Origin: Faecalibacterium prausnitzii
GTDB taxonomy: Bacteria; Bacillota; Clostridia; Oscillospirales; Ruminococcaceae
Assembly (NCBI RefSeq): GCF_003324185.1
Contig: NZ_PXUP01000001.1
Span: 124,001-188,000 of the forward strand
Length of the DNA: 64,000 nucleotides
Reading direction: 5' to 3'
The number at the start of each line of letters is the position of its first letter. Positions within the stretch are counted from its first letter, which is position 1. Shown piece by piece: positions 8,713 to 18,538 of this stretch. The notes beneath the pieces are model-generated. The model was not told where the DNA came from, ran no database searches, and saw only the letters and a program-made list of their open reading frames with translations. The position numbers were made by a program, and so were the translations under genes.

Positions 8713-9983
8713 CCGCGCTGCCGGATATCCCCCGGCTGTACACCGCCCTTGCCGAGTGTCTGGCGGTGCTGCTGTTCACCCCGGCGCTTGCGCCCCGCTT
8801 TTCCAGAGCGGTCACCGGGGGTATCACCCTGCTGTGGGCGGCGGTGCTGTCGGCCTTTCTGGGGCTGACGGGCAATGTGCCCGGCGGGCTCTGGATCCCC
8901 TGCATGGTAACGGCCATCGGGCTTTCTTACTTATATTTATGGGGCGTGTGGAGCATTACTCTGCTGGAAGCCGGGTATCACTGCGCACGGGCGTTTATTC
9001 TGGCAGAGCTTGCCGCCAGCGTGGAGTGGCAGCTGCACTGCGCCCTCTGGCCCGCCCGCGGCCCATGGGAGCCGCTGTCTTTGCTGCTGCTGGCGCTGGT
9101 GTATGGGGCGCTGTTCGGCATTATGTGCTATCTGCAGCACCGCCGTCCCCAGCCCGCCGGGCACTTACAGATCGGCGGCAGCGCCGCCCTGACGGCGGTC
9201 ATGCTGGCGCTGACTGCCTTTGCGGTGAGCAATCTGGGCTTTCTGCCCGGCAGCGAGATCAACATGAGCATTTTTTCCATCCGCACCTTGGTGGATTTTT
9301 CCGGCGTGCTGATCTTATCTGTGCAGCACGAGCAGCTGCAGGAGAACGCTTTGCACAGCGAGCTTGCCGCCATGGACGAGGTACTGCACCGCCAGTACGA
9401 GCAGTACAAGCGCAGCAAGGAGGGCATCAACCTCATCAACCGGCGGTACCATGAGCTGAAGATCCAGCTTGCCCGCATCCGGGAGGAGCAGGACCAGACC
9501 AAGCAGAACGCCGCCATTGCCGCCATGGAGCAGAACATCCGCCAGTACGAGGCCGAGAACAAGACCGGCAACCCGGTGCTGGATACCCTGCTCACCGCCA
9601 AGAGCATGGAATGTCAGGAAAAGCAGATCCGCATGACCAGCGTGGCAGACGGCAGGATGCTGGGCTTTCTCACCATCCGGGAGCTGTGCACCATCGTGGG
9701 CGTGGCGCTGGACAACGCCATTGCCGCCGTGCGCGCCGAGCCGGACCCCGAAAAGCGGCTTATCAAGGTGGCGGTGTACAGTCAGGGCGGCTTTGCCATG
9801 CTGCGGTTCGAGCATTATATAGAGGCCGCCCCCGCACTGGATGCGGACGGTCTGCCGCAGCAGGGGTCGGACCTGAAAAGCGTCCGCACCACCGTCGGGC
9901 AGCACGGCGGCAGCATGACGATGCACTGGGAAAACAACTGGTGCACCCTGCGGATCTTATTTCCGCTGCCCAAAAACAAATAA
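8709..9983 (+). CDS. AgrC/LytS-like GHKL sensor histidine kinase
   Basis: This 424-residue membrane kinase has about six hydrophobic helices in residues 1-205, a coiled coil near 205-285 (AMDEVLHRQYEQYKRSKEG), and a C-terminal GHKL ATPase. The candidate phospho-acceptor is His248 in RRYHELKIQL. The N-box is recognisable as VALDNAIAAV (about 332-341). The later ATP-lid region reads QQGSDLKSVRTTVGQHGGSM and lacks the usual GxGLG glycine pattern, so ATP binding may be atypical. It is the partner of the LytTR regulator with which it overlaps by four bases. No peptide-pheromone gene was found next to it. Confidence 0.88.
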   Translation: MTALPDIPRLYTALAECLAVLLFTPALAPRFSRAVTGGITLLWAAVLSAFLGLTGNVPGGLWIPCMVTAIGLSYLYLWGVWSITLLEAGYHCARAFILAELAASVEWQLHCALWPARGPWEPLSLLLLALVYGALFGIMCYLQHRRPQPAGHLQIGGSAALTAVMLALTAFAVSNLGFLPGSEINMSIFSIRTLVDFSGVLILSVQHEQLQENALHSELAAMDEVLHRQYEQYKRSKEGINLINRRYHELKIQLARIREEQDQTKQNAAIAAMEQNIRQYEAENKTGNPVLDTLLTAKSMECQEKQIRMTSVADGRMLGFLTIRELCTIVGVALDNAIAAVRAEPDPEKRLIKVAVYSQGGFAMLRFEHYIEAAPALDADGLPQQGSDLKSVRTTVGQHGGSMTMHWENNWCTLRILFPLPKNK

Positions 9984-9988
9984 TTTTT

Positions 9989-10016
9989 ACGGCAGGTATC
10001 CCCTGCCGTTTTTTTT
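9989..10016 (+). terminator. Rho-independent terminator
   Basis: ACGGCAGG pairs with CCTGCCGT, followed by an eight-T run. It closes the two-component operon. Confidence 0.9.
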
Positions 10017-10029
10017 GTTGTCTGGCAGG

Positions 10030-10166
10030 GTGCACAAATGCAATACGGTGATATTTGTGTATGTGCACAATAAAATTTGAAACATTATTGTAACTTCTGC
10101 AAATTATGCATCCAAAACGACAGATTGTGCGGCGAACGGTTCGTTTTGCGGTTTATATGATAAAAT
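10030..10166 (+). promoter_or_regulatory. Upstream control region of the large GH3 gene
   Basis: Two inverted repeats are visible. GTGCACAAAT (10030-10039) has a partner ATTTGTG...GTGCAC ending at 10068, and CGAAC-G-GTTCG spans 10133-10143. A TATGATAAAAT-like -10 lies at 10156-10166, but no convincing -35 box is seen. An activator- or repressor-controlled promoter is likely; the regulator is unknown. Confidence 0.35.
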
Positions 10167-10248
10167 GACATCAAGCAAAGGAGTGGACGCACTCCTGAGA
10201 ACAGCCATGAACCGGGTCGTGTACACAAAAGAGAAGGAGTTAACAGTT

Positions 10249-13200
10249 ATGGCACAGAAAAAGAAGGACGGTAAGATGATGGGCAAGATCATCAAAACTG
10301 CCGTTTCGGGTGTGTTGTGTGTCGCATTGGCGGGCGGTATAGTTGCGGCCAATGTGCTGATCCCGCCCAACGCCAGCAGCGTGCAGAGCATTTTGGGCCT
10401 GAAGAGCGGAGGCATCGACAACAGCAAGGCAAAGACCGAAGGCATTAATATGGAATACGGCAAGCCCGGCTTTGACACAGAGGATGCGCTGGTTGAGGAT
10501 GAGATCGCCCTGAACAAGCAGATTGCAGCAGAGGGCATCGTCCTGCTGAAGAACGATGAAGGCAGAATGCCGTACAGCACGGATACCACCTTCAGTTTTG
10601 TCAGCCATTCGGCAGTCAGCTACATCGGCGGCAACAAAGTCGATATGAAAACGGCCTTTGAAGATGCCGGGTTCGGTGTCAACGAGGACCTCTGGAAATT
10701 CTATTCCGAAGGCAACGGCAAGGATTACGGTCTGGGCGTTGGTTCCGTTTCCTACGGTGATGACGAGGACTTTTCCATCAACGAATGCCCCTTGTCTGTT
10801 ATGAAAGCAGAGCCGGGTCTGACCGATTCCATGAAGAATACGGTTCCTGTTTTTGTGTTCAGCCGTGTGGCGGGCGAAGGCCGTGATATGCCCCGCTCCA
10901 TGTACAACCACACCGATGTGGAAGAGGACAAGACCAAGACTTATCTGGAGCCGGATTCTACGGAACTGGAGATCCTGCAGTATCTGAACGACAACTTTGA
11001 CGATGTCGTGCTGCTGCTCAACTCCAGTGCAGCGGTCGATCTGAGCTGGGTGGAGGATTATCCCAGCATCCACACGGTCATCTCGGCTCCTGCCATGGGC
11101 GACTACGGCCTGTGCTCTCTGGCTGAGATCTTCTCCGGCAAGGTCAATCCTTCCGGCCGCACCGTGGATACCTATGAAGTGGATGCCATGAACAGCCCGG
11201 CGGCGCAGAACTTCGGCGACTTTGCCTACTACGATGAGAATGGCAACCTCACCAAGTACAACTACGTCAGCTACAAAGAGGGCATCTATGTTGGCTACCG
11301 CTACTACGAGACCCGTTACGAGGATAAAGTCCTCGGTCAGGGCAATGCGGGCGATTACAACTACGACGATGCTGTGATGTACCCCTTCGGCTACGGCCTG
11401 TCCTACACCACCTTTGACTGGTCGGATTACAACACCAGCTGGGATGGCGATACCTGCACCGTGACGGTCAAGGTCACCAACACCGGTTCTGTTGCAGGCA
11501 AGGACGTTGTGGAAGTCTACGCACAGAGCCCTTACACCGATTATGACAAGGCCAACAAGGTGGAAAAGGCTGCCGTTGAACTGGTCGGTTACGCCAAGAC
11601 CTCGGAGCTGGCTCCCGGTGCAAGCGAGACCGTGACGGTCACCTTCGACCAGGAACAGCTGAAGTCCTACGACTACGTCAATGCCAAGACCTACATTCTG
11701 GACGCAGGTGATTACTATATCACTGCGGCTAAAAACGCACACGAAGCGGTCAACAACATCCTCTCTGCCAAGGGAAAGAGCGTGGCAGACGGTATGACCG
11801 CGGATGGCGACACTGCTTTTGTTGAAATCTACACCCCGGCCAACGGCACCGTGGATACCACGACCTATAAGAACGACACCACCACCGGCGTGGAGGTCAC
11901 CAACCAGCTGGATCATGCAAACGGCGGGCTGCAGTATCTCTCCCGCAGTGACTGGACTGGCACCTGGCCGACCGTTGACGGCGAGGTCAGCGACCAGATC
12001 AGCACCTGGGGCAACCCCATCAATGGTACCGATGCCAGCGGCAAGGCTGCATCCTATACCTACCGCAAGACGATCAGCAAGGAGGACCTTGCAAAGCTGG
12101 ATTCTTTTGATTCCCTGAACCCCACCGACTTCTCCACCCTGACCGATGAGATCGTTTACGGCAAGGACAACGGTCTGGGTCTGATCGATATGCGCGGTCT
12201 GGATTACGATGATGAAAAGTGGGACGCACTGCTCGACCAGCTGACCCCCAGCGATTATCAGACCCTGATCACGCAGTCCGGCTATGGCACGGCTGCCATC
12301 AAGTCGGTGGATAAGCCCTCCACGACCGACCGCGACACTGCCACCGGCCTGATCAACTACGGCTTTGATGCAAGCGGCAACCTCTACTTCAAGGGCAACA
12401 TCACGCACTGCGGCGTGATCGTTCTGGCACAGACCTACAACGATGATCTGGCCACTCACTACGGCGAGAACATTGGCGACGAGTCCTACTATCTGGATGT
12501 CGATGGCTGGTATGCACCGGCAGTCAACATGCACCGCACTGCATTCTCCGGCCGCAACAGCGAGTATTACTCCGAGGATCCGTTCATCGGCGGTCACATT
12601 GCTTCCCTCGAGTGTGAGGGTGTCGCCTCCCGCGGTATGTATGTCTTTGTCAAGCATTACGCCATCAACGATCAGGAGGACCACCGCGGCGACCGTGAAG
12701 GCCAGTACAGCATTGCGACCTTCCTGAACGAGCAGGCGGCCCGCGAGATCTACCTCAAGCCCTTTGAGATGTGCGTCAAGTCTGATAAGGTCGAGATGAA
12801 CTATGCAAAGGACAACGGCGACGGCACTTACAGCAATGCCACCACCGAGATCCCGTCCGTCACCGGCATCATGACCTCCTTCAACCGCGTTGGCTATACC
12901 TGGGCCGGCGGCAACTACAACATGATCACCGGCCTGCTGCGCAACGAGTGGGGCTTCCACGGCTTCATTATCACCGATAATGCAAATACCGGCGTGTTCA
13001 TGGATGCGGGTCAGATGATTCGGGCTGGTGCAGACGGAAAGCTGACGAACCTGCCCACCGGCGCACGGTACACCTTTAACAAGGATGACGTTGCAGACTA
13101 CCACTACGGTCGTGAAGCAATCCATAACATCCTGTACACCATTGCAAACTCCAAAACGATGAACGGCGGTATGCCGGGCAGCCGCTATCTGGCAAAGGTT

Positions 13201-13320
13201 GAGCCTTACCAGAAGGTCATCTACGCAGTGGATGGTGTCTGCGGCGGTCTGATCGCAGTTCTGGTCGTTCTGACGATCCTCCGCTTCCGTAAAAAGAAAG
13301 AGGACGTAAAAACCGTCTGA
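10249..13320 (+). CDS. Membrane-anchored GH3 glycosidase with permuted domain order
   Basis: This 1023-residue protein has a hydrophobic N-terminal segment (about 12-38) and a C-terminal one (about 985-1010, GGLIAVLVVLTIL followed by RFRKKKE). Between them GH3 parts appear in reverse order. The C-terminal alpha/beta sandwich comes first (IAAEGIVLLKNDEGRMPY, SGKVNPSGRTVDTY). A fibronectin-III-like domain follows (VTVKVTNTGSVAGKDVVEVY). The TIM barrel is last (YSEDPFIGG, FVKHYAINDQEDHRGDREGQ), with the nucleophile Asp about 910 in FIITDNAN. Permuted GH3 enzymes are known from Ruminococcus albus and Butyrivibrio, where they act on beta-glucosides. The start at 10249 has GAAGGAG upstream. Substrate is not determined; beta-glucoside or beta-xyloside is likely. 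Confidence 0.85.
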   Translation: MAQKKKDGKMMGKIIKTAVSGVLCVALAGGIVAANVLIPPNASSVQSILGLKSGGIDNSKAKTEGINMEYGKPGFDTEDALVEDEIALNKQIAAEGIVLLKNDEGRMPYSTDTTFSFVSHSAVSYIGGNKVDMKTAFEDAGFGVNEDLWKFYSEGNGKDYGLGVGSVSYGDDEDFSINECPLSVMKAEPGLTDSMKNTVPVFVFSRVAGEGRDMPRSMYNHTDVEEDKTKTYLEPDSTELEILQYLNDNFDDVVLLLNSSAAVDLSWVEDYPSIHTVISAPAMGDYGLCSLAEIFSGKVNPSGRTVDTYEVDAMNSPAAQNFGDFAYYDENGNLTKYNYVSYKEGIYVGYRYYETRYEDKVLGQGNAGDYNYDDAVMYPFGYGLSYTTFDWSDYNTSWDGDTCTVTVKVTNTGSVAGKDVVEVYAQSPYTDYDKANKVEKAAVELVGYAKTSELAPGASETVTVTFDQEQLKSYDYVNAKTYILDAGDYYITAAKNAHEAVNNILSAKGKSVADGMTADGDTAFVEIYTPANGTVDTTTYKNDTTTGVEVTNQLDHANGGLQYLSRSDWTGTWPTVDGEVSDQISTWGNPINGTDASGKAASYTYRKTISKEDLAKLDSFDSLNPTDFSTLTDEIVYGKDNGLGLIDMRGLDYDDEKWDALLDQLTPSDYQTLITQSGYGTAAIKSVDKPSTTDRDTATGLINYGFDASGNLYFKGNITHCGVIVLAQTYNDDLATHYGENIGDESYYLDVDGWYAPAVNMHRTAFSGRNSEYYSEDPFIGGHIASLECEGVASRGMYVFVKHYAINDQEDHRGDREGQYSIATFLNEQAAREIYLKPFEMCVKSDKVEMNYAKDNGDGTYSNATTEIPSVTGIMTSFNRVGYTWAGGNYNMITGLLRNEWGFHGFIITDNANTGVFMDAGQMIRAGADGKLTNLPTGARYTFNKDDVADYHYGREAIHNILYTIANSKTMNGGMPGSRYLAKVEPYQKVIYAVDGVCGGLIAVLVVLTILRFRKKKEDVKTV

Positions 13321-13339
13321 TCAACACATAGGAACAGAA

Positions 13340-13371
13340 GGGGCGGCGGGCAAACGCCCGCCCCCTTTTTT
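13340..13371 (+). terminator. GC-rich hairpin with T-run between the GH3 genes
   Basis: GGGG and GCGGGC pair with GCCCGC and CCCC, followed by six T. It lies between the two GH3 genes, so expression of the second depends on read-through unless a promoter lies inside the first. Confidence 0.75.
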
Positions 13372-13389
13372 GATTGTCAGGAGAGACCC

Positions 13390-15807
13390 ATGAAACACAC
13401 AGATATCATCAACAGCCTGGATCTGGAACAGAAATGCGCCCTGCTGAGCGGCGGCACGGTGTTCACCACCCGGGCGCTGCCGGGCAAGGGCATCCCGGCC
13501 ATTACCCTGTCGGACGGCCCCAACGGCGTGCGCAAGCAGGCCGGTGCGGCGGACCATCTGGGCCTGAACCCCAGTGTGCCCGCCACCTGCTTCCCCACCT
13601 CAGCCACCGTGGCCAACAGCTGGGACCCGGAGCTTGGCGAGGCTGTGGGCGCAGCCATGGGCGAAGAGGCAGCGGCACAGGGCGTGTCGGTGCTGCTGGG
13701 CCCCGGCCTGAACATCAAGCGCAGCCCCCTGTGCGGCCGCAACTTCGAGTATTTCTCGGAGGACCCCTACCTTGCCGGTAAGATGGCGGCGGCCTACGTC
13801 CGCGGCATCCAGAAAAACGGCATTGCCGCCTGCCCCAAGCACTTTGCCGTGAACAGTCAGGAGCTGCGCCGCATGGCCTCGGATTCCATTGTGGACGAGC
13901 GTACCCTGCGGGAAATTTACCTGACCGGCTTCGAGATGGTGGTCAAAGAAGCGCAGCCCAAGACCATCATGTCCGCCTATAACCTTGTCAACGGCACCTA
14001 CGCCAACGAGAACGCCCACCTGCTCATGGATATCCTGCGCAAGGACTGGGGCTTTGACGGCGCAGTGGTCACCGACTGGGGCGGCAGCAACGACCACGCC
14101 CTCGGCGTAAAGAACGGCTCTACGCTGGAAATGCCCGCCCCCGGCGGGGACGCCATCCGGGAGCTGATGAAAGCAGTGCAGACCGGCAAGATCACCGAAG
14201 CGGACGTGGACGCCCGGCTGGAGGAACTGCTGGAACTGGTGTTTACCACCAAGGCGGCGGTGGACGCCGCACCCAGCAAGTTCGATGCCGACGCCCACCA
14301 CGCACTGGCACGTCGGGCTGCTGCCCAGAGCATCGTGCTGCTGAAGAACGAAAACAGCCTGCTGCCCCTTGCAAAGGGGGAAAAGGTGGCGGTCATCGGC
14401 GACTTTGCCCAGACGCCCCGCTATCAGGGGGCAGGTTCCAGCGCCGTCAACTCCATCAAGGTGGATTCCTTCTTGGACTGCCTTGCCGAGAGCGGCCTGA
14501 ACAGCGTCGGCTACGCCAAGGGCTTTGACCGGCAGGGCAAGCCCGATGAGGCACTGAAGGCCGAGGCGGTGCTGCTGGCAAAGAACGCCAATGTGGTGCT
14601 GCTGTGCATGGGTCTGGACGAGATCAAGGAAAGCGAGGGCATCGACCGCGCCGACATGAAGCTGGCAGAAAACCAGCTGGAACTGCTGGCCGCTGTGGCG
14701 GCGGCGAACCCCAACGTGGTGCTGCTGCTGAGTGCAGGCTCCTCGCTGGAAAGCGATTGGGTCAAGGACTGCAAGGCGCTGGTCTACGGCTGCCTGGGCG
14801 GTCAGGCCGGTGCGGGCGCACTGGTCGAGGTGCTCACCGGCGCGCAGAACCCCTGCGGCAAGCTGGCTGAGACTTGGGCGCGCAGCTACGCCGACACCCC
14901 CGCAAAAGCGCATTTCGGCGGCGACGGCCCCACTGTGGAGTACCGCGAGGGTCTGTATGTGGGCTACCGCTACTACGACACCGCCGGTGTGCCCACCGCC
15001 TTCCCCTTCGGCTACGGCCTGAGCTACACCAGCTTTGCGTACAGTGACCTGAAAGCAGACGAAACCGGCGTGACCCTGACTGTCACCAACACCGGCAGCT
15101 GTGCAGGTGCCGAGGTGGTGCAGCTGTATGTGGCAAAGCCGGATGCAAAAGTTTTCCGCCCCGTCAAGGAGCTGAAGGGCTTTACCAAGGTGCAGCTGGA
15201 AGCCGGAGAGAGCAAGACCGTCACCATCCCGCTGGACGATAAGGCGTTCCGCTACTGGAACGTCAAGACCGACCGCTGGGAGGTGGAGGGCGGCAGCTAT
15301 CAGCTGCTGGTGGGCGCTTCCAGCGCCGACATCCGCTTGACTGCCGCTGTCACGGTGGCGGGCACCGGCGCACCCGACCCCTACGCGGGCAAAGACCTTG
15401 CACATTACCGCACTGCACAGGTGCAGAACGTGCCGGACGCGGAGTTTGAGGCGCTGCTGGGCCGTCCCATCCCGGAGAACAAGGTGCACATCGACCGCAA
15501 CATGACGCTGGGCGAGATGGGGCACGGACGCAGCCCCATCGGCTGGCTGGCGGCTGCCGTGCTGGGCACCCTGCTGCGCCGCAGCATCAAAAAGGGCAAG
15601 CCCGACCTGAACATCCTGTTCCAGTACAATATGCCTCTGCGGGCGCTGGCCAAAATGACCAACGGCGCCATCAGCATGGGCATGGTGGACGGCATCGTGA
15701 TGGAGCTGCAGGGCTTCTGGATCATCGGCCTTGTGCGGGTGATCGTGGAGGCCGTGAAGAACCTCGTGCTGAACAGCCGCATGGAAGAGCGCTTGAAAAA
15801 CAGCTGA
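13390..15807 (+). CDS. GH3 beta-glucosidase, canonical domain order
   Basis: This 805-residue, signal-less enzyme has the normal GH3 order. A TIM barrel (about 1-290) carries LSDGPNGVR, FEYFSEDPYLAGK, CPKHFAVNSQE and the nucleophile Asp229 in VVTDWGG. The alpha/beta sandwich follows (AQSIVLLKNENSLLPL), then a C-terminal fibronectin-III-like domain (LTVTNTGSCAGAEVVQLYV). A 120-residue tail after about 680 contains two hydrophobic stretches (IGWLAAAVLGTLL, FWIIGLVRVIVEAV) that could associate it with the membrane. Cytoplasmic or membrane-peripheral hydrolysis of imported beta-glucosides is expected. AGGAGAG precedes the ATG; the GtrA gene follows after 13 bases. Confidence 0.92.
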   Translation: MKHTDIINSLDLEQKCALLSGGTVFTTRALPGKGIPAITLSDGPNGVRKQAGAADHLGLNPSVPATCFPTSATVANSWDPELGEAVGAAMGEEAAAQGVSVLLGPGLNIKRSPLCGRNFEYFSEDPYLAGKMAAAYVRGIQKNGIAACPKHFAVNSQELRRMASDSIVDERTLREIYLTGFEMVVKEAQPKTIMSAYNLVNGTYANENAHLLMDILRKDWGFDGAVVTDWGGSNDHALGVKNGSTLEMPAPGGDAIRELMKAVQTGKITEADVDARLEELLELVFTTKAAVDAAPSKFDADAHHALARRAAAQSIVLLKNENSLLPLAKGEKVAVIGDFAQTPRYQGAGSSAVNSIKVDSFLDCLAESGLNSVGYAKGFDRQGKPDEALKAEAVLLAKNANVVLLCMGLDEIKESEGIDRADMKLAENQLELLAAVAAANPNVVLLLSAGSSLESDWVKDCKALVYGCLGGQAGAGALVEVLTGAQNPCGKLAETWARSYADTPAKAHFGGDGPTVEYREGLYVGYRYYDTAGVPTAFPFGYGLSYTSFAYSDLKADETGVTLTVTNTGSCAGAEVVQLYVAKPDAKVFRPVKELKGFTKVQLEAGESKTVTIPLDDKAFRYWNVKTDRWEVEGGSYQLLVGASSADIRLTAAVTVAGTGAPDPYAGKDLAHYRTAQVQNVPDAEFEALLGRPIPENKVHIDRNMTLGEMGHGRSPIGWLAAAVLGTLLRRSIKKGKPDLNILFQYNMPLRALAKMTNGAISMGMVDGIVMELQGFWIIGLVRVIVEAVKNLVLNSRMEERLKNS

Positions 15808-15820
15808 AAGGAAGCAGGCT

Positions 15821-16375
15821 ATGAATTTCTGGAATAACTTCGCGGCAAAGCACCCCGCCGCTGCCAAGTGGGTGCGCGAGGGTGGCCTGTTCGTCATCGT
15901 GTCCAACCTCATCACTGTGTTCAAGTACCTGCTGCTGCAATTTCTGCCCAAGGCCTTTGCAAGCCTGCCGATGGTGGATTTCGGCTGGCCGGGCATCGAC
16001 ATTACCCTGTTCGGCGAGACCTTCAAATGGAACATCCTCGGCTACGATGCCGCCCACGGCGGCCTGCCCTACTTCTGCGCCTACATGATCGCCATGGTCA
16101 TCGGCGAGTGCATCAACTTCCCCATCCAGCGCAATTTTGTGTTCCGCAGCAAGGGCAATCTGGCAAAGCAGATCGGCTGGTATGTGCTGGCCTTCTGCAT
16201 CATCACCTGCATCGTCAACTCCATCAACTGCATCTGGGTGGCAGTGGCAGGGCTGCTGGTACCGGACTTCATCTACAACATCGGCACCACCGTGCTCAAC
16301 GGCGGCATCTCCATGGTGATCTTCTTCTTTGTGAATAAGATCATCTTCCCGGAGGGCGAAAAAGCCGCCAAATAA
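15821..16375 (+). CDS. GtrA-like four-helix membrane protein
   Basis: This 184-residue protein has about four transmembrane helices and the GtrA pattern INFPIQRNFVFRSKG after the second helix. GtrA relatives are thought to move lipid-linked sugars across the membrane or to help polysaccharide assembly. It sits 13 bases after the second GH3 gene with AAAGGAAG before the ATG, so it is part of that operon. A role in presenting or importing a glycoside for the GH3 enzyme is inference. Confidence 0.8.
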   Translation: MNFWNNFAAKHPAAAKWVREGGLFVIVSNLITVFKYLLLQFLPKAFASLPMVDFGWPGIDITLFGETFKWNILGYDAAHGGLPYFCAYMIAMVIGECINFPIQRNFVFRSKGNLAKQIGWYVLAFCIITCIVNSINCIWVAVAGLLVPDFIYNIGTTVLNGGISMVIFFFVNKIIFPEGEKAAK

Positions 16376-16417
16376 TAAGCTATTCTCCTTCATTTTCTTC
16401 TCTTCATCATAAACCAG

Positions 16418-16450
16418 AAGGGCTGCTCCGTTCTCCGGGGCAGCCTTTTT
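16418..16450 (+). terminator. Rho-independent terminator
   Basis: AAGGGCTGC pairs with GCAGCCTT, followed by TTT. It ends the GH3-gtrA unit. Confidence 0.75.
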
Positions 16451-16464
16451 GGTTTGGGAAGAGA

Positions 16465-16543
16465 ACCCTCTCAGTCACGCCTGACGGCGTGCCAGCTCCC
16501 CCCTCGGGGAAGCTGGCATCGCGCAGCGATGACTGAGGGGGTG
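16465..16543. repeat. Short CCCTCTCAGTC-type terminal-inverted-repeat element
   Basis: ACCCTCTCAGTCA and TGACTGAGGGGGT bound a 79-bp palindromic element with an inner GCCAGCTCCCC...GGGGAAGCTGGC arm pair. It is a short relative of the elements at 33445, 35456, 49638 and 63544. The stretch 16544-16606 shows nothing else. Confidence 0.7.
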
Positions 16544-16606
16544 CCTGCCTCAGTCATCTTATTTTTGTTTTTCTGCACAAAATGTTCTGCGGGCAGGGTT
16601 TTCCTC

Positions 16607-16635
16607 TTGACAAGCGGGCAAATGTTTCGTACTAT
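16607..16635 (+). promoter_or_regulatory. Promoter of rny
   Basis: A consensus TTGACA (16607-16612) and TACTAT (16630-16635) have a 17-base spacer. The implied leader to the rny start is about 260 bases; no known riboswitch fold was recognised in it. Confidence 0.7.
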
Positions 16636-16905
16636 ATTTAGTAGTATGGAATCAAAGACGCTGTACGCAGGTTTCAGTGTGACCCTGTACCCGTTTCAGG
16701 CAAAGCGTGCCTGTTTGATATAAAATGGAACCGTAAAGAGAAAAGCCGTATGCTTTTGCCCGTGCCGCCGGTTTTGGGTGGTGCGTATGGTTTTGGTGTC
16801 ACTTTTTGCATTGAAAGCTCTTTCTATATCATTGCCCGTGTCCTGCTGCGCAGCGTCTCCTGCTTTTAATTTTGCATTGAATTGAAACAAAGGAGAGTGA
16901 ACGCA

Positions 16906-18477
16906 ATGACCGCGATCGGAGTGATCGTGGCCTTGATCGTTGCTGTTGTCGGTGTGGCTGCGGGCTATTTTATTGGTTACAACAACCGTAAAAAGACCGC
17001 CGAAGCCCAGATCGGCAGCGCCGAGGCCGAGGCTACCCGGCTGGTGAACGAGGCGATCAAGACCGCCGACCAGAAGCGCAAGGAAGCGGTTCTGGAAGCA
17101 AAGGATGAGGCTTTCCGTCTGAAAGCCGAGGTCGATGCCCAGAAGGCAGAGGCCGACAAGGAGATCAAGCAGCGCCGTGCGGAGATCAGCCGTCAGGAGA
17201 ACCGCATCGACCAGAAGGAGACAGCGCTGGACCGCAAGACCGAAGCGCTGGAAAAGAAGGAAGAAGAGCTGAAAAAGCGCGCTGCCGAGGCCGAGGAGCG
17301 TCTGGCAGAGATCGACGCTCTGCGCGCCAAGGAGATGGAGCGTCTGGAAACGCTGGCCGGTTTGAGCCAGGAGGACGCCCGCGAGGTGCTGCTGCATAAG
17401 GTGGACGAGGAGCTGACCCACGAAAAGGCCGTGCGCGTTGCCGCCTACGAGACCGACCTGAAGGAAAACTGCGATAACATCGCCCGCAACCTCATCGGGC
17501 AGGCCGTCAGCCGCTGCGCTGCCGACCATTGCAGCGAGACTACCGTCAGTGTGGTGCCGCTGCCCAGTGATGAGATGAAGGGCCGCATCATCGGCCGCGA
17601 GGGCCGCAACATCCGCGCACTGGAGACCGCTACCGGCGTGGATCTGATCATCGACGATACCCCGGAGGCCATTACCCTGTCCTCCTTCGACCAGACCCGC
17701 CGCGAGGTGGCCCGCATGACGCTGGAGCGCCTGATCGGCGATGGCCGTATCCACCCCGCCCGCATCGAGGAGACGGTGGAAAAGTGCCGCCACGATCTGG
17801 AACTGCAGATGAAGCGCGAGGGCGAGCGTGCGGTGATGGAGCTGGGCATCCACGGCCTGCACCCCGACCTGATCAAGCTGATCGGTCGGCTGAAGTACCG
17901 CACCAGCTTTGGCCAGAACGCCCTGACCCACAGCATGGAAGTGGCTTGGGTGGCCGGTCTGCTGGCAGGCGAGATGGGCGTGAACGTTACCATGGCACGC
18001 CGCGCCGGTCTGCTGCATGATATCGGCAAGGCACTGGATCACGAGATCGAGGGCAGCCACGTCCAGATCGGCGTGGACATCTGCCGCAAGTACAAGGAGA
18101 ACACCCAGATCATCCACGCCATTGAGGCACACCACGGCGACGTGGAGCCCAAGACCCCGCTGGCCTTCATCATTCAGGCTGCCGACGCCATCAGCGCCGC
18201 CCGCCCGGGTGCCCGCCGCGAGAACGTGGAAAGCTACGTCAAGCGTCTGGAAAATCTGGAGGAGATCTCCTCCAGCTTCGAGGGCGTGGAGCAGGCCTTT
18301 GCCGTACAGGCAGGCCGCGAGGTGCGCATTCTGGTCAAGCCCGACGTCATCAGCGATGATCAGGTCATCCTGCTGGCACGCTCCATTGCCAAAAAGATCG
18401 AGGATACGCTGGATTACCCCGGCCAGATCAAGGTCAACGTCATCCGCGAGAGCCGCGCTGTGGAGTACGCAAAATAA
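16906..18477 (+). CDS. rny: Ribonuclease Y
   Basis: RNase Y is a membrane-tethered endoribonuclease that starts bulk mRNA decay in Firmicutes. The 523-residue protein shows an N-terminal helix ([20 protein letters not shown]) and a long coiled coil (about 30-180). A KH domain carries [17 protein letters not shown]. The HD domain carries His-Asp in [12 protein letters not shown], preceded by [10 protein letters not shown]. The start at 16906 has AAAGGAGAG upstream and places the membrane helix at the very N-terminus. Confidence 0.97.
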   Translation: MTAIGVIVALIVAVVGVAAGYFIGYNNRKKTAEAQIGSAEAEATRLVNEAIKTADQKRKEAVLEAKDEAFRLKAEVDAQKAEADKEIKQRRAEISRQENRIDQKETALDRKTEALEKKEEELKKRAAEAEERLAEIDALRAKEMERLETLAGLSQEDAREVLLHKVDEELTHEKAVRVAAYETDLKENCDNIARNLIGQAVSRCAADHCSETTVSVVPLPSDEMKGRIIGREGRNIRALETATGVDLIIDDTPEAITLSSFDQTRREVARMTLERLIGDGRIHPARIEETVEKCRHDLELQMKREGERAVMELGIHGLHPDLIKLIGRLKYRTSFGQNALTHSMEVAWVAGLLAGEMGVNVTMARRAGLLHDIGKALDHEIEGSHVQIGVDICRKYKENTQIIHAIEAHHGDVEPKTPLAFIIQAADAISAARPGARRENVESYVKRLENLEEISSSFEGVEQAFAVQAGREVRILVKPDVISDDQVILLARSIAKKIEDTLDYPGQIKVNVIRESRAVEYAK

Positions 18478-18488
18478 AGCTTTTTCCG

Positions 18489-18526
18489 CAGGCTGCCGTG
18501 TTTTTTGCACGGCAGCCTGTTTTTTT
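18489..18526 (+). terminator. Rho-independent terminator after rny
   Basis: CAGGCTGCCGTG pairs perfectly with CACGGCAGCCTG and is followed by seven T. Confidence 0.92.
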
Positions 18527-18538
18527 GCGCCAAAATGA

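Noticed and set aside
10240-13125. A 961-codon open frame on the minus strand opposite the large GH3 gene, and similar long frames at 13600-16035, 16696-18810, 21800-23887, 2230-3843 and 46996-49215
   Set aside because: They are mirror frames of clearly identified genes. Their translations are rich in Gly, His, Gln, Val and Ala with no family motif, as expected opposite GC-rich, GAN/CTG-biased codons.
16642-16905. A possible riboswitch in the 260-base rny leader
   Set aside because: No conserved riboswitch core or terminator/antiterminator pair was found. The leader may simply contain a second promoter.
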